A DNA stretch of 47,999 bases from an uncultured Clostridia bacterium (GCA_944383975.1 CALWRN010000063.1:1-47999); one strand, 5' to 3'. Counted from the first letter of the stretch, positions 36,988-46,448 are shown. A program made the numbers and translations. The notes: generated by a model not told the origin, from the sequence alone.

Positions 36988-37658
36988 TATTCTTGTCCTC
37001 CTTTTTTATCAGACGACTTGTTGCCAAGAATTTCACCTTTGTAAATCCAGCACTTAACACCGATTTTACCAATCATTGTATAAGCAGCTGATTCACCATA
37101 GTCAATATCTGCTCTAAGAGTATGAAGTGGAACAGAACCTCTAAATTGTTTTTCAGTTTGTGATTTTTCATTTGCTTTTAAAAGAACACCACTAACTTGA
37201 ACCTTACAACCTTTAGCACCTGCTTTCATAACTCTTTCAATAGCCTGTTTTAAAGCTCTTTTAGCAGCAACACGTTTTTCAAGTTGCAATGCAATGCTTT
37301 CAGCAACGAGTTGAGCGTCAAGATCTGGTTTTTTAATTTCTTTTACATTTACAAGTAAAAGTTTAACAGGTCTAGAGATTTTTGCGATTTCTTTCTTTAT
37401 TGCTTCAATTCCAGCACCCTTAGTTCCGATAATCATACCAGGTTTTGCTGTGAAGATATTTACAACAAGTTTGCCCTCTGTTCTTTCTATTGTAATTTTA
37501 GAAATTGAGCATGTTTTATATTTTTTGTTTAAAAAGTTTTTAATATCTTGATCTTCTTTAAGGTTTGCTGCAAATGTTTTCTTATCAGCATACCAAGTAG
37601 AATTCCAATCCTTGTTGATACCAATTCTAAGTCCTATTGGACTAACCTTTTGTCCCAT
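36987..37658 (-). CDS. rpsC: Ribosomal protein S3
   Basis: A 223-residue S3 at the mRNA entry site. The start [13 protein letters not shown], the KH-domain GxxG loop ([18 protein letters not shown]) and the C-terminal [32 protein letters not shown] are canonical. Length is normal. Its start lies 1 bp after rplV, and its stop overlaps rplP. Confidence 0.99.
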   Translation of the reverse strand: MGQKVSPIGLRIGINKDWNSTWYADKKTFAANLKEDQDIKNFLNKKYKTCSISKITIERTEGKLVVNIFTAKPGMIIGTKGAGIEAIKKEIAKISRPVKLLLVNVKEIKKPDLDAQLVAESIALQLEKRVAAKRALKQAIERVMKAGAKGCKVQVSGVLLKANEKSQTEKQFRGSVPLHTLRADIDYGESAAYTMIGKIGVKCWIYKGEILGNKSSDKKGGQE

Positions 37659-37659
37659 C

Positions 37660-38049
37660 TTAGCCTCCTACCACTTCATCAAGCACAATTGTGATGTGTG
37701 AAGTTTTTTTGAGTATTACATTACCAGAACCTTTTGCTCTAGCACTCATTCTTTTGAATTGAGGACCACTTGTAGCATAAGCTTCTTTAACATATAATGT
37801 TTCAGCGTTTTTACCCATATTGTTTTCAGCATTTGCAATAGCACTCTTAAGAACTTTAAGGCTTTCAAATGCACCTTTATCAGGCATATTTTCTAAAATA
37901 GCAACGGCTTCTTCAGCCTTCTTTCCTCTTACAAGGTCAAGAATATATGTTATTTTAGATGGGCTCATTCTTACATATTTAGCAACTGCGTAAGGATATT
38001 TTTTAGCCTCTGCGCGTTTTGCAGCTTTTTGTCTAATTCTTGTAGCCAT
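37660..38049 (-). CDS. rplV: Ribosomal protein L22
   Basis: A 129-residue L22 lining the exit tunnel. AKYVRMSPSKITYILDLVRGKKAEEAVAIL and the tunnel hairpin region RMSARAKGSGNVILKKTSHITIVL are recognisable. An extra basic N-terminus of about 15 residues (ATRIRQKAAKRAEAKKYP) extends the usual 110-residue form. Confidence 0.99.
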   Translation of the reverse strand: MATRIRQKAAKRAEAKKYPYAVAKYVRMSPSKITYILDLVRGKKAEEAVAILENMPDKGAFESLKVLKSAIANAENNMGKNAETLYVKEAYATSGPQFKRMSARAKGSGNVILKKTSHITIVLDEVVGG

Positions 38050-38058
38050 TATTCACCT

Positions 38059-38349
38059 CTATTTTCCAGCCTTTGTTGCAACTGCTGCCGACTTTTTAGT
38101 ATGTCCCTTGTAAGTTCTTGTTGGAGAGAATTCTCCAAGTTTATGACCTACCATCTCTGCTGTGCAGTAAACAGGGACATGTTTTTTACCGTTATGAACT
38201 GCGAATGTAAATCCTACGAAATCAGGATAGATAGTAGATGATCTTGACCAAGTTTTTATAGGTCTTTTAACCCCAGATGCTTGCATCTCGGCTACTTTCT
38301 TTAAAAGACTTGGATGAACATAAGGCTTTTTCTTTAATGATTTGCTCAT
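38059..38349 (-). CDS. rpsS: Ribosomal protein S19
   Basis: A 96-residue S19 of the 30S head. [51 protein letters not shown] and [19 protein letters not shown] are canonical, with a short Lys/Ala tail. It lies between rplB and rplV. Confidence 0.99.
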   Translation of the reverse strand: MSKSLKKKPYVHPSLLKKVAEMQASGVKRPIKTWSRSSTIYPDFVGFTFAVHNGKKHVPVYCTAEMVGHKLGEFSPTRTYKGHTKKSAAVATKAGK

Positions 38350-38360
38350 AATCTTCTCTC

Positions 38361-39188
38361 CTAATTAATTCTCTTAACCATTAAGCGGTTAGATTTATTT
38401 TTTCTCTTTCTAGTCTTGTAACCAAGAGCAGGTTTGTTCCAAGGAGTAACTGGTCCAGGAAGACCAACAGGGCTCTTACCTTCACCACCACCATGTTTGT
38501 GGTCGTTAGGGTTCATAGCTACACCACGAACGGTAGGTCTAATTCCCATATGTCTTTTTCTACCAGCTTTACCAAGAGATACAAGCTCATGGTCTATATT
38601 TCCAACTGTTCCAATAGTTGCACGGCAAGTAAGTAATACTTTTCTCATTTCTCCACTTGGAAGACGAAGAGTTGCATATTTGCCTTCTTTTGCCATTAAT
38701 TGAACTTCTGAACCTGCACTACGAGCAAGTTGTCCACCTTTCTTAGGTTGAAGTTCAATGTTGTGAACTAATGAACCAACAGGAATTTCTGAAAGTGGAA
38801 GAGTGTTGCCGACTTTAATTTCAACATTTTCTCCACTCATAACTATATCGCCATCTTTAAGACCAACAGGTGCTATAATATATCTTTTTTCACCATCAGC
38901 ATAGTTTAAAAGTGCTATATAAGCAGTTCTGTTTGGGTCATATTCAATACCTACAACTTTTGCAGGGATATTGTCTTTGTTTCTTTTGAAATCAATTACA
39001 CGATATTTTTGTCTGTTGCCACCACCTTGGTGTCTAACAGTAACTTTTCCTTGAGAATTTCTGCCAGAATTTTTATCTTTCTTAACAAGAAGTGATTTCT
39101 CAGGAGTTTTCTTTGTGATTTCTTCATAGGAAGAGGTTGTATAAAATCTTCTTCCAGCAGAAGTTGGTCTATGAATCTTAATTGCCAT
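38361..39188 (-). CDS. rplB: Ribosomal protein L2
   Basis: A 275-residue L2 close to the peptidyl-transferase centre. [25 protein letters not shown], then [21 protein letters not shown], and the C-terminal [21 protein letters not shown] (with the functionally important His) are canonical. The N-terminus reads [20 protein letters not shown], slightly off the common KPTTPGRRG form. Length is normal. Confidence 0.99.
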   Translation of the reverse strand: MAIKIHRPTSAGRRFYTTSSYEEITKKTPEKSLLVKKDKNSGRNSQGKVTVRHQGGGNRQKYRVIDFKRNKDNIPAKVVGIEYDPNRTAYIALLNYADGEKRYIIAPVGLKDGDIVMSGENVEIKVGNTLPLSEIPVGSLVHNIELQPKKGGQLARSAGSEVQLMAKEGKYATLRLPSGEMRKVLLTCRATIGTVGNIDHELVSLGKAGRKRHMGIRPTVRGVAMNPNDHKHGGGEGKSPVGLPGPVTPWNKPALGYKTRKRKNKSNRLMVKRIN

Positions 39189-39203
39189 TTTATAACCTCC
39201 CTA

Positions 39204-39506
39204 TTAAGATAAGCTGTCAAAGAACGCAATTGATTTAGAACTATCTTTCAAGATTACAATAGCTTTTTTGTAATCACTTGTCTTTCCAACTGTTCTTCCA
39301 GCCTTTGTATTTTGAGTTTTCTTTTGGCCTTTTACATTAACTACATTAACTTTTTCTACTTGAACTCCAAAAAGTTCTTCAACGGCCTTTTTAATTTCAA
39401 TTTTACCAGCATTCTTTGCTACAACAAAAGTGTAGATTTTATTTTGAATGCCTGAATAACTTTTCTCAGTGAGAAGTGGTTTTATAATGATTTTATTTGC
39501 TTCCAT
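39204..39506 (-). CDS. rplW: Ribosomal protein L23
   Basis: A 100-residue L23 at the tunnel exit, the docking site for SRP and trigger factor. [42 protein letters not shown] and VNVKGQKK are canonical. Its start overlaps the rplD stop (TAATG). Confidence 0.98.
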   Translation of the reverse strand: MEANKIIIKPLLTEKSYSGIQNKIYTFVVAKNAGKIEIKKAVEELFGVQVEKVNVVNVKGQKKTQNTKAGRTVGKTSDYKKAIVILKDSSKSIAFFDSLS

Positions 39507-40132
39507 TATTCTGCATACGCCTCCTCAATAGATTTTATAGCAGATTGAGTAAGAACAATGTTTTTGTTTGCAACAACTTCATAAACATTGAGATTATCAA
39601 CCTCTTCAATGCTAAGGACTGGAAGGTTTGCAGTTGCTCTTTTGATGTTAGCATCATTAACATCATTAACAACTAAAACTGAACCGTTAAATTTGAAAGC
39701 GTCAACAAATGCCTTAGCTTCTTTTGTTTTTGGATTTTCAAATGCAAACTTATCAACAACAACAACTTCGTTTTGTGCGAGTTTTGTGCTGAGTGCACTT
39801 AATAGAGCATATCTCTTCTTTTGTTTATTAACTTTCTTAGAGAAATCTCTTGGCTTTGGAGCAAAAACAACTCCACCACCAGTCCATTGTGGACCTTTTG
39901 TAGAACCTTGTCTAGCTCTACCTGTTCCCTTTTGACGCCAAGGTTTCTTAGCGTGACCTCTAACTTCGCTTCTTGTAAGAGCTGATTTAGTTCCTTGTCT
40001 TTGATTTGCATTATAAGCAACAACGACTTCATGGATAAGAGGTTCATTATATTCCACTGCGAAAAGTTCGTCAGGGAGATTTACTTGGCCAACTTCTTTG
40101 GCCTGCATATTGTAAACTTTAACTTTTGCCAT
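39506..40132 (-). CDS. rplD: Ribosomal protein L4
   Basis: A 208-residue L4, whose loop reaches the exit tunnel and which, in E. coli, represses the S10 operon. [41 protein letters not shown] and [23 protein letters not shown] are canonical. Whether it acts on the long S10 leader here is an open question. It lies 11 bp after rplC. Confidence 0.99.
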   Translation of the reverse strand: MAKVKVYNMQAKEVGQVNLPDELFAVEYNEPLIHEVVVAYNANQRQGTKSALTRSEVRGHAKKPWRQKGTGRARQGSTKGPQWTGGGVVFAPKPRDFSKKVNKQKKRYALLSALSTKLAQNEVVVVDKFAFENPKTKEAKAFVDAFKFNGSVLVVNDVNDANIKRATANLPVLSIEEVDNLNVYEVVANKNIVLTQSAIKSIEEAYAE

Positions 40133-40143
40133 GTTTTACTCCT

Positions 40144-40779
40144 TTAGTTGCCTTTAACTGCTTCACGAATTGTTATAACTGAGCCTTTAGGACCAGGGAT
40201 ACAACCTTTTACGAGAAGAATGTTTCTTGAAGGGTCAACCTTAACAATTTCAAGATTTTGAATTGTAACTCTTTCAACACCATAGTGTCCAGGCATATGT
40301 TTGTTTTTGAACACTCTAGAAGGTGTAGAGTTCGCACTCATAGAGCCGACTTCTCTATGAACAGGTCCAGTTCCGTGAGTCATCTTTAATCTGCGTTGAT
40401 TCCATCTTTGGATAACGCCAGTAAATCCACGACCACGAGTAGTGCCTGTTACATCTACTTTATCTCCCTCAGCGAAGATATCTGCTTTAACTTCTTGACC
40501 AAGAGAATAATCACTTGCATTTTCAAACTTAAGTTCCTTAACAATTCTATAAGATTCAACTCCGGCTTTTTTGAAAGCACCTGTCATAGGTTTGTTAACT
40601 CTTTGTGCTTTTTGTTTGTCAAATGCAACGACTACTGCATCATAACCATCTTTTTCGTTGTTTTTAATCTGAACAACTGGGCAAGGGCCAGCCTCAACAA
40701 CAGTAACTGGGATAACCACGCCTTCAGGAGTGAAGACTTGAGTCATGCCAAGTTTCTTGCCTATTATTGCTTTTTTCAT
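40144..40779 (-). CDS. rplC: Ribosomal protein L3
   Basis: A 211-residue L3, an early 23S binder. KKAIIGKKLGMTQVFTPEGVVIPVTVVEAGPCPVVQ, the RGRGFTGVIQRWNQRRLKMTHGTGPVHREVGSMS region and MPGHYGVERVTIQNL are canonical. Length is normal. It lies 19 bp after rpsJ. Confidence 0.99.
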   Translation of the reverse strand: MKKAIIGKKLGMTQVFTPEGVVIPVTVVEAGPCPVVQIKNNEKDGYDAVVVAFDKQKAQRVNKPMTGAFKKAGVESYRIVKELKFENASDYSLGQEVKADIFAEGDKVDVTGTTRGRGFTGVIQRWNQRRLKMTHGTGPVHREVGSMSANSTPSRVFKNKHMPGHYGVERVTIQNLEIVKVDPSRNILLVKGCIPGPKGSVITIREAVKGN

Positions 40780-40798
40780 TTTTATGTCTTCCTCCTAA

Positions 40799-41107
40799 TT
40801 ATAACTTGATCTTTATATCAACACCAGCAGGCAAATCAATCTTCATAAGAGCGTCAACTGCCTTTGCAGATGGTGAATAAATATCTATAAGTCTTTTGTG
40901 AGTTCTTGACTCAAATTGTTCACGACTATCTTTGTATTTGTGTGGTGAACGAATAACTGTTACCACTTCTCTATCTGTTGGAAGTGGAATTGGCCCTGCA
41001 ACCTTTGCACCGAACTTTTCAGCAGTATCAATGATTCTTTTGCAAGCTTCATCAATAAGACTGTGTTCAAAGGCCTTTAACTTAATTCTAATAACTTGTG
41101 TTGCCAT
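40799..41107 (-). CDS. rpsJ: Ribosomal protein S10
   Basis: A 102-residue S10, a 30S head protein that also acts as NusE in transcription antitermination. [40 protein letters not shown] and [29 protein letters not shown] are canonical. It is the first gene of the superoperon; AGGAGGT lies 8 bp before the ATG at 41107, at the end of a 250-nt leader. Confidence 0.99.
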   Translation of the reverse strand: MATQVIRIKLKAFEHSLIDEACKRIIDTAEKFGAKVAGPIPLPTDREVVTVIRSPHKYKDSREQFESRTHKRLIDIYSPSAKAVDALMKIDLPAGVDIKIKL

Positions 41108-41356
41108 TAATTAAAATACCTCCTGTAATAGCAATGCTAACCATCAACATTTACCCTTTTTATAACACACAAAAGCAAGATATCCGCAAAAGTTAATCAT
41201 ACGGAACACTTGCCCACGTGTATCACGCTGTAAGAGTTTAAAAAATGTGATTTAACGGTTAGTCGCCGTGGTCTAATGCCACGAACTTGTCCACATAAAT
41301 TCTCTTTGATTGCCGGTAATCAAAGTAACCTTATGTTTCAACCCATAATTCACAGC
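41108..41356 (-). ncRNA. Structured leader of the S10 operon
   Basis: About 250 nt lie between the S10 promoter and rpsJ, clearly richer in G+C than other spacers here. Visible stems on the minus strand: CATAA/TTATG (41294-41298 with 41331-41335) enclosing an 8-bp CTTTGATT/AATCAAAG (41304-41325); CGTGG/CCACG (41267-41283); ATCAC/GTGAT (41222-41251). A CTAACC segment (41258-41263) can pair with a GGTTAG near 41140, close to the start codon. No large ORF is present. This has the features of an autoregulatory ribosomal-protein leader; the binding protein is not identifiable here. Confidence 0.7.
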
Positions 41357-41362
41357 AATAAT

Positions 41363-41391
41363 ATAATACCAAAGAAAAGGGAATAAGTCAA
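41363..41391 (-). promoter_or_regulatory. Promoter of the S10-spc-alpha superoperon
   Basis: On the minus strand, -35 TTGACT (41386-41391), 17 bp, -10 TATTAT (41363-41368). The -35 is inside a 20-bp block (41385-41404) identical to that of the tRNA operon promoter. Confidence 0.93.
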
Positions 41392-41426
41392 GAATTTTAA
41401 CAAAGAATTTAAAATAATTTTTAAAC

Positions 41427-41465
41427 AAAAAAGGGCACCCAAAATTAACTTTTGAGCACCTCTTT
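41427..41465 (-). terminator. Terminator of the LRR surface protein gene
   Basis: On the minus strand GGTGCTCAAAA pairs with TTTTGGGTGCC (11 bp, including G-U pairs) around a short loop, followed by six T residues. It lies 120 bp past the stop of the 41585-44476 gene and just before the S10 promoter, insulating the two. The intervening 41466-41584 is AT-rich with no gene. Confidence 0.88.
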
Positions 41466-41584
41466 TAACTTTTAAAATTTAAAGCAATACAACACTATTA
41501 TAATGTTATTTATTTTACATATATATATATTTATATATAGTATAACAAATAATAGCTGTATTTAAAATAAACATTATATTAGTT

Positions 41585-44476
41585 TTATACACTTACCTTT
41601 GTATAAACATAATATTCACCATCTTCAGCTTTTGTAAAATTGCTTTCATTGTTTAAATATGTGTTTGTATTATCAGGGTTATCAACAATACTCTTTAATA
41701 CTTTTATTGTTCCTGCGTTTTCAACTAAATAACCACAAGCCATTTCATTTAATAATGATTTATAGACATTTGTATTTTCAATTATAACTTCAGATAAATT
41801 TATACATCCCAAAAAGGCCTCATTCTCTATTTGAAACTCGCCATCTTTTATAACAACTTTCTTTAAGTATTTATAATTTCTAAATGAAGTGGTGCTTACA
41901 TTTGATTTTATTTCTATTTCTGTAACCAATTCCCCGTTTATAAACAATTTGTTACCCAACCCGTCTCCATACATTTCAGAATAATCAAACAAACTTCCAC
42001 CAACAAAATTTATTGCCATAAATTTGTCAAGCGATCCTTGATAATAGAAATCTGTTGTTCCAGTAAAGTTAAATGATGGATTTAATCGTATTTCTTTAAT
42101 TGTTTCAGGAATTATCATTGTCTCTGCAAATCTACCCCCAATAAAGTCTCCATCATGAACAATCGTATCAATAGCAATATCATCACCTTTAACAGCATAA
42201 AATGTTGAGTACACAATATTTCTATAATATATTGTATCGCCATCTTTTATATTAAACTTAAGCATAAATTGTTCAATATCATTAAAAGCATCCGAATCAA
42301 AGTCAAAATCATTGAGTTTTATCGTTTCCCATGATCCATTTTCCCCAACTTTATAATCAAATGAATATACCATATTAACCGGCAACATTGCAAAAGGTGA
42401 AATAGACATTAAACTAGAAATCTCGCCCTCTCCATTAATTTTAAAAGTACTTTCATAATTAGTTGGAAGAATTATTTTTGTTATATCATTCACGTTTGAT
42501 ATCTCTGGGGACATATTCATATTTCCATTTTCATCCACTGTTATAAATGGTATTGGGTTTTCGTTATCTTTTACATATACATATGCATTCGCTAAACGTA
42601 AAATAATATAAATCAATCCCTCAAGTGATAATCCATAGTTTTCATCATATAATGAATTTAACGAATCTGAATTTTGCATATCAATTTCATAATCTATTGG
42701 ATAAACCAATAAAGAATATGATGAAGGGATTTCAGGACTAAATGTTGTTTCACCTTCATAAACATTATCATCAACTCTTTCAACAGCAGTAAATTCGTAA
42801 TGCAAAGTTATATCGCTTGATGGCATTTCAAATGAAAAATCTTGAATATTAATATTAACTTCAGTGTTTGAATCATCAAAATAATAAAGTCTAGACAATT
42901 TATAAATTGTATCGTCGGTTATGGTTGGTGACACAAGAATAGTAATTTTTTCACTTTTACGAATTCTTGTATATTTAGAAACTTTTATACTTCCTCCCTC
43001 AACCACGTCTTCACTTACATTGATTTTATAAAAGTTAAACTTATAAACATAATAATCTTCTTCCATCTCTTTTATTGCATTTTCGGGATTGTTCAAAAAG
43101 TCATTGTTTTCGCTATTTGCATCAATACTCTTTAATACTTTTACTATTCTTGAATTTAAAATTAAATCTCCACAAGAATAAATATCCTTCAAATTGAGAT
43201 ATACTTCACTACTATTCAAAACAACTTCTTCCAACCCTAAGCAACTGAAGAACGCTCCATCTTCAATAGTTGTTATTGTGTCAGGAATTATAACTTTTTC
43301 AAGATCTTGGCAATTATCAAATGCATTTGCTGAAATGTTTGTAACTGAAAAATCATCACCTTCTATAAACAATTTTGAATTCATGCTTACTTTTATAGGA
43401 AAATCACTCTCAGTAGGAGAGCTCAATTTCTCATCTAATTCAGTCATTTGACTCATTATATTTTGAAAATTTATCTTATAACTTTTTTCTCCAAGTTGAC
43501 AATCAAAAGAATCTATTACACCTGATACACACCAATATATAGGTCTATATAAAGAAGCAATCAAATCATTGTTATCCAAGTATTCTTGATATGTAATTTC
43601 ACAATTCACATATTCTACCTTTGCAGGAAAATGCTTATTTATCTCTTCATTAGTTTGTCCTAATGTTGCTAAAAATTCTTCTATATTTTTAACAAAAACA
43701 GGTTCAGAATCTTTTAATGTTATATTTAAAAAGCCAACCATCAACATTTCTGCATTAATATTCCCTTGATCTGCAAGCGCAATAACTTCTTCTATATTTT
43801 CAAAAGTAAAACTATTTACAAATTCAATTGTCATAGGGAAATATTGTTCTTCTTCTCCATTGCCAAAACTTCCAAAAAACTCTTCTGCATCTTTAACAAA
43901 GACTTTTTCTTGTCCGTTCAATTCAACATAATAATATCCACCTAATATGTATGCTTGTCTAATTTGTCCAAAAGTTTTTTCTGTAATATAATTTTCAAAT
44001 TCTTTGGCAGTTTTAAATGTTATACTATTAAATTTTATTCCATTGTCAATATATGAATATGATGAAGGAATGTCTATCGTTTTACTTGAACTATTTACAC
44101 TCATTAAGGTATTATTTGCAAAAGTAAACTCATTATAAATCTTTAAAAATTTTGCTTCGTAATTTCCTTCCTTATCTCCATCAATTTGAAATGTATATGG
44201 GTTTTCATTGCTTATTTTTTCACCATTAAAAAGCCAACAATCAAAGATATACCCATCTACATCATTTGCAACAATTGTGACAGTTTCTCCTTCTTCATAA
44301 TCGCCACCACCAACTAATGATGCATTATCAATTTTTGATGAAAGACTTATATTAACTTTTCCATCATCTCTAGGTATTAAGAAAAATAATAATAAAGCAG
44401 CCAAAAGGATTAAAACTATTGAACCCCCTATAAATATCCACTTTTTATTATCTCTTTCTGCTTTTTCTTTTACCAT
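41585..44476 (-). CDS. Membrane-anchored repeat and leucine-rich-repeat surface protein
   Basis: A 963-residue protein. A single membrane anchor (residues 13-34) follows a charged, cytosol-facing N-terminus; the rest is predicted outside. Residues 40-112 resemble an InlB-type or bacterial-repeat domain (EGETVTIVANDVDGYIFDCW). Residues 152-222, 223-293 and 294-367 are three related modules of about 70 residues, each ending in a conserved FP-x(5)-V pattern. Leucine-rich repeats of BspA type occur around 376-425 (FDNCQDLEKVIIPDTITTIEDGAFF) and 880-912. Two nearly alike cap segments with KVLKSI and YYVY motifs close the LRR units (431-478 and 914-960). Ligand unknown; an adhesion or host-interaction role is inferred. 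AAAGGAGGGG precedes the ATG. Single-gene unit. Confidence 0.88.
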   Translation of the reverse strand: MVKEKAERDNKKWIFIGGSIVLILLAALLLFFLIPRDDGKVNISLSSKIDNASLVGGGDYEEGETVTIVANDVDGYIFDCWLFNGEKISNENPYTFQIDGDKEGNYEAKFLKIYNEFTFANNTLMSVNSSSKTIDIPSSYSYIDNGIKFNSITFKTAKEFENYITEKTFGQIRQAYILGGYYYVELNGQEKVFVKDAEEFFGSFGNGEEEQYFPMTIEFVNSFTFENIEEVIALADQGNINAEMLMVGFLNITLKDSEPVFVKNIEEFLATLGQTNEEINKHFPAKVEYVNCEITYQEYLDNNDLIASLYRPIYWCVSGVIDSFDCQLGEKSYKINFQNIMSQMTELDEKLSSPTESDFPIKVSMNSKLFIEGDDFSVTNISANAFDNCQDLEKVIIPDTITTIEDGAFFSCLGLEEVVLNSSEVYLNLKDIYSCGDLILNSRIVKVLKSIDANSENNDFLNNPENAIKEMEEDYYVYKFNFYKINVSEDVVEGGSIKVSKYTRIRKSEKITILVSPTITDDTIYKLSRLYYFDDSNTEVNINIQDFSFEMPSSDITLHYEFTAVERVDDNVYEGETTFSPEIPSSYSLLVYPIDYEIDMQNSDSLNSLYDENYGLSLEGLIYIILRLANAYVYVKDNENPIPFITVDENGNMNMSPEISNVNDITKIILPTNYESTFKINGEGEISSLMSISPFAMLPVNMVYSFDYKVGENGSWETIKLNDFDFDSDAFNDIEQFMLKFNIKDGDTIYYRNIVYSTFYAVKGDDIAIDTIVHDGDFIGGRFAETMIIPETIKEIRLNPSFNFTGTTDFYYQGSLDKFMAINFVGGSLFDYSEMYGDGLGNKLFINGELVTEIEIKSNVSTTSFRNYKYLKKVVIKDGEFQIENEAFLGCINLSEVIIENTNVYKSLLNEMACGYLVENAGTIKVLKSIVDNPDNTNTYLNNESNFTKAEDGEYYVYTKVSV

Positions 44477-44527
44477 ATTCTCCCCTCCTTTTATTTTTTA
44501 TAATATTGTTTTATTTATTCACTTTCT

Positions 44528-44555
44528 ATTATAACTCCAACTGTTTAATTGTCAA
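44528..44555 (-). promoter_or_regulatory. Promoter of the LRR surface protein gene
   Basis: On the minus strand, a perfect -35 TTGACA (44550-44555), 16 bp, and a perfect -10 TATAAT (44528-44533). The rest of this 321-bp gap (44556-44750) is AT-rich without further features up to the recO terminator. Confidence 0.88.
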
Positions 44556-44748
44556 ACAAATATCGCCATTGCTTTTTTAATAAGCCTTTTCTTTTATAAA
44601 AATAAAATTTGAATAGAATAAATTCTAACAATATATCCTTTAATATCCTTCTTAAATATACTTTATTGCCAATAAAAAACTAAAAATTTAATAAAAAATA
44701 AATTTAAATTGCGTAATTTTTATTTCTTATCCTTATTTTAAAAATAAA

Positions 44749-44803
44749 AAAGAGATTATAAAGTTATCAAATTATGACACTTCAAAAATCTCTCTTTTTA
44801 TAC
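44749..44803 (-). terminator. Terminator of recO
   Basis: A compound hairpin on the minus strand: an outer stem of AAAGAGAGATT type facing AATCTCTTT, an inner stem AAGTGTCA / TGATAACTT, then a T run. It overlaps the last codons of recO, as compact Firmicutes terminators often do. Confidence 0.75.
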
Positions 44804-45508
44804 TATACTTAAAACTTTATAACCTGTTCGCCATTCGTAATTGGTTGTCAATAAATAATGGACTTGATTTCCTATCAGTAAACTAAAATTTATTGTAGGA
44901 AGTTTATCGTATTCAGTATTGCTTAAAATTTTCAAAGCATTAAAGCATGCATCTGAAATTGGCAGAGAATTTGTTTTCTTACAAGCAGGACAAACTATCT
45001 CCCCTATCTCTAAGTTCAAATATTTTGCACCTAGTTTTCCACCACAAGATGAACAATTTTCTGTTATAAAGTTATACCCCATAGCCTTAAATATACTTAT
45101 TAAAAATTTATCAATCACATTATATTTGCCAACTTCATCATAACATAAAGTTTTTAAAGCCTCTAGTATTTCAATAAATAATGCAGTGTTAGGCTCTGTG
45201 GCGACTTTACTAACAATATCTAAAATTGCACAAGCTTCATAATATCTTTCAATATTATTGGAAAGCATATAAAAATTATCTATAATGTCAACAGATGTTA
45301 CTATACTATAATTTTTTCCTTCTTCAATAACAAAATCACCAAAGCAAAATATTTCTTTTGCCGCTTTATATTTTGCCTTATCCCCCCTTACACCTTTCAA
45401 TGTAACCGACATAGGCCCTTTCTCCAAAGTATAAAGTTTTATGATTTTGTCTTTCTCCTTAACATTCGTTCCTCCAAGAACTATTCCTTTAACCTTAGTG
45501 CTTGCCAT
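44798..45508 (-). CDS. recO: DNA repair protein RecO
   Basis: A 236-residue RecO, which works with RecF and RecR to load RecA on SSB-coated single strands. The N-terminal OB fold (VKGIVLGGTNVKEKDKIIKLYTLEKGPMSVTLKGVRG) is typical. A four-cysteine zinc knuckle (CSSC ... CPAC, residues about 151-178) is the form found in many Gram-positive RecO proteins. The helical C-terminus is followed by the terminator. It starts 1 bp after the small upstream gene, so translation is probably coupled. Confidence 0.95.
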   Translation of the reverse strand: MASTKVKGIVLGGTNVKEKDKIIKLYTLEKGPMSVTLKGVRGDKAKYKAAKEIFCFGDFVIEEGKNYSIVTSVDIIDNFYMLSNNIERYYEACAILDIVSKVATEPNTALFIEILEALKTLCYDEVGKYNVIDKFLISIFKAMGYNFITENCSSCGGKLGAKYLNLEIGEIVCPACKKTNSLPISDACFNALKILSNTEYDKLPTINFSLLIGNQVHYLLTTNYEWRTGYKVLSIV

Positions 45509-45509
45509 A

Positions 45510-45698
45510 TTATAATTCCGTTTCGCCCTCTATTTGTTTTTCAAAATTTTCTTTTTCTTTAAGGAGAGAGTCATATTTTTCAGTACATTCAATTAAATAT
45601 CTTATATCTTCAAGATTTCCTGTCATTTTAACTATAAACCATATCTCAAGCAATGAAAATTCTGCTTCATCTATTTTTTGTTGTAGTGTTTTTTCCAT
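45510..45698 (-). CDS. Small acidic helical protein upstream of recO
   Basis: A 62-residue protein, nearly all helical and acidic (many Glu, with EKYDSLLKEKENFEKQIEG near the C-terminus). I do not recognise it. Its reality is supported by a strong AAAGGAGGAGGG ribosome site just before the ATG at 45698, a plausible promoter at 45721-45750, and its position 1 bp before recO. It has no signal peptide or membrane segment. Function unknown; possibly a leader gene that couples recO translation. Confidence 0.75.
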   Translation of the reverse strand: MEKTLQQKIDEAEFSLLEIWFIVKMTGNLEDIRYLIECTEKYDSLLKEKENFEKQIEGETEL

Positions 45699-45720
45699 TT
45701 CCCTCCTCCTTTATAAATAT

Positions 45721-45750
45721 AGTATATACCAAAAAAAATGAAAACTACAA
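45721..45750 (-). promoter_or_regulatory. Promoter of the small gene and recO
   Basis: On the minus strand, -35 TTGTAG (45745-45750), 18 bp, -10 TATACT (45721-45726), 22 bp before the small gene's start. The -35 is a weak match. Confidence 0.55.
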
Positions 45751-45849
45751 CAAATTTTAAAGATATTAAGATAACTTTGTCATTTTTATTTTTTAAGCAA
45801 AACCAATTTTATATCTTTATATATTTTTATATATAAATCCACCATTTAA

Positions 45850-46371
45850 TTAAATAATCTTCTCAATTATAATATTCCCTGATGAAATTGTTTGAGAATT
45901 TACATTTGTATTTTGTATTGTAATTAGTGAATTAGGGTTTGTAATATTTAAATAAATTTTATTATTAATAGAAACGGGAGAACCAACAGTTCCAGATGAA
46001 GTAGTAGAAGATGATGGGACTAGCACTCCATCTTGATAAACCGCAAAATTAAACTGTCCATCTGCAGCATATGCCCCATTTATGTTAAAAGATAATAAAT
46101 ATCTACCATTAACTAAACTAAATGTTCCTGCATTATCATAAGAAATTGCACTTCCCTGATTAAAAACTACAATCGGACTTACATTCCCTCCTGTTAATAC
46201 AGTTTGAGAATTGCTTGTTGTTGCAATTATCTGAGATGAGTCAATAACTGGGTTTATAATTTGATTTCCTGATTGATTTAACAATGAAATTAAATTGCGA
46301 TAACAAGTAAATATTGGTCTAGGATACATACATCCATAATTACATTGATTAAAATTTAAATTACAAGGCAT
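45850..46371 (-). CDS. Surface or spore-coat-like protein with BclA/C1q-type C-terminal domain
   Basis: A 173-residue protein. The N-terminus is short and cysteine-rich (Cys3, 10, 14, 23) with Asn, Pro and Tyr. Residues about 60-172 form a beta-rich domain with VVFNQGSAISYDNAGTFSLVNGRYLLSFNI and FAVYQDGVLVPSSST, which resembles the TNF/C1q-like C-terminal domain of BclA-type exosporium proteins, but without collagen repeats. No signal peptide is seen, as is usual for exosporium proteins. A longer frame opens at TTG 46383, but that codon is part of the GGAG ribosome site; ATG 46371, six bases after it, is chosen. Placement on the spore or cell surface is inference; no sporulation genes are nearby. 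Confidence 0.75.
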   Translation of the reverse strand: MPCNLNFNQCNYGCMYPRPIFTCYRNLISLLNQSGNQIINPVIDSSQIIATTSNSQTVLTGGNVSPIVVFNQGSAISYDNAGTFSLVNGRYLLSFNINGAYAADGQFNFAVYQDGVLVPSSSTTSSGTVGSPVSINNKIYLNITNPNSLITIQNTNVNSQTISSGNIIIEKII

Positions 46372-46448
46372 ATTTTTCTCCAATTCAGCCCTCTAAATCA
46401 TTATATTAAAATAATATACATTTTGCTTATTTATTGTTTATCTTTTAA

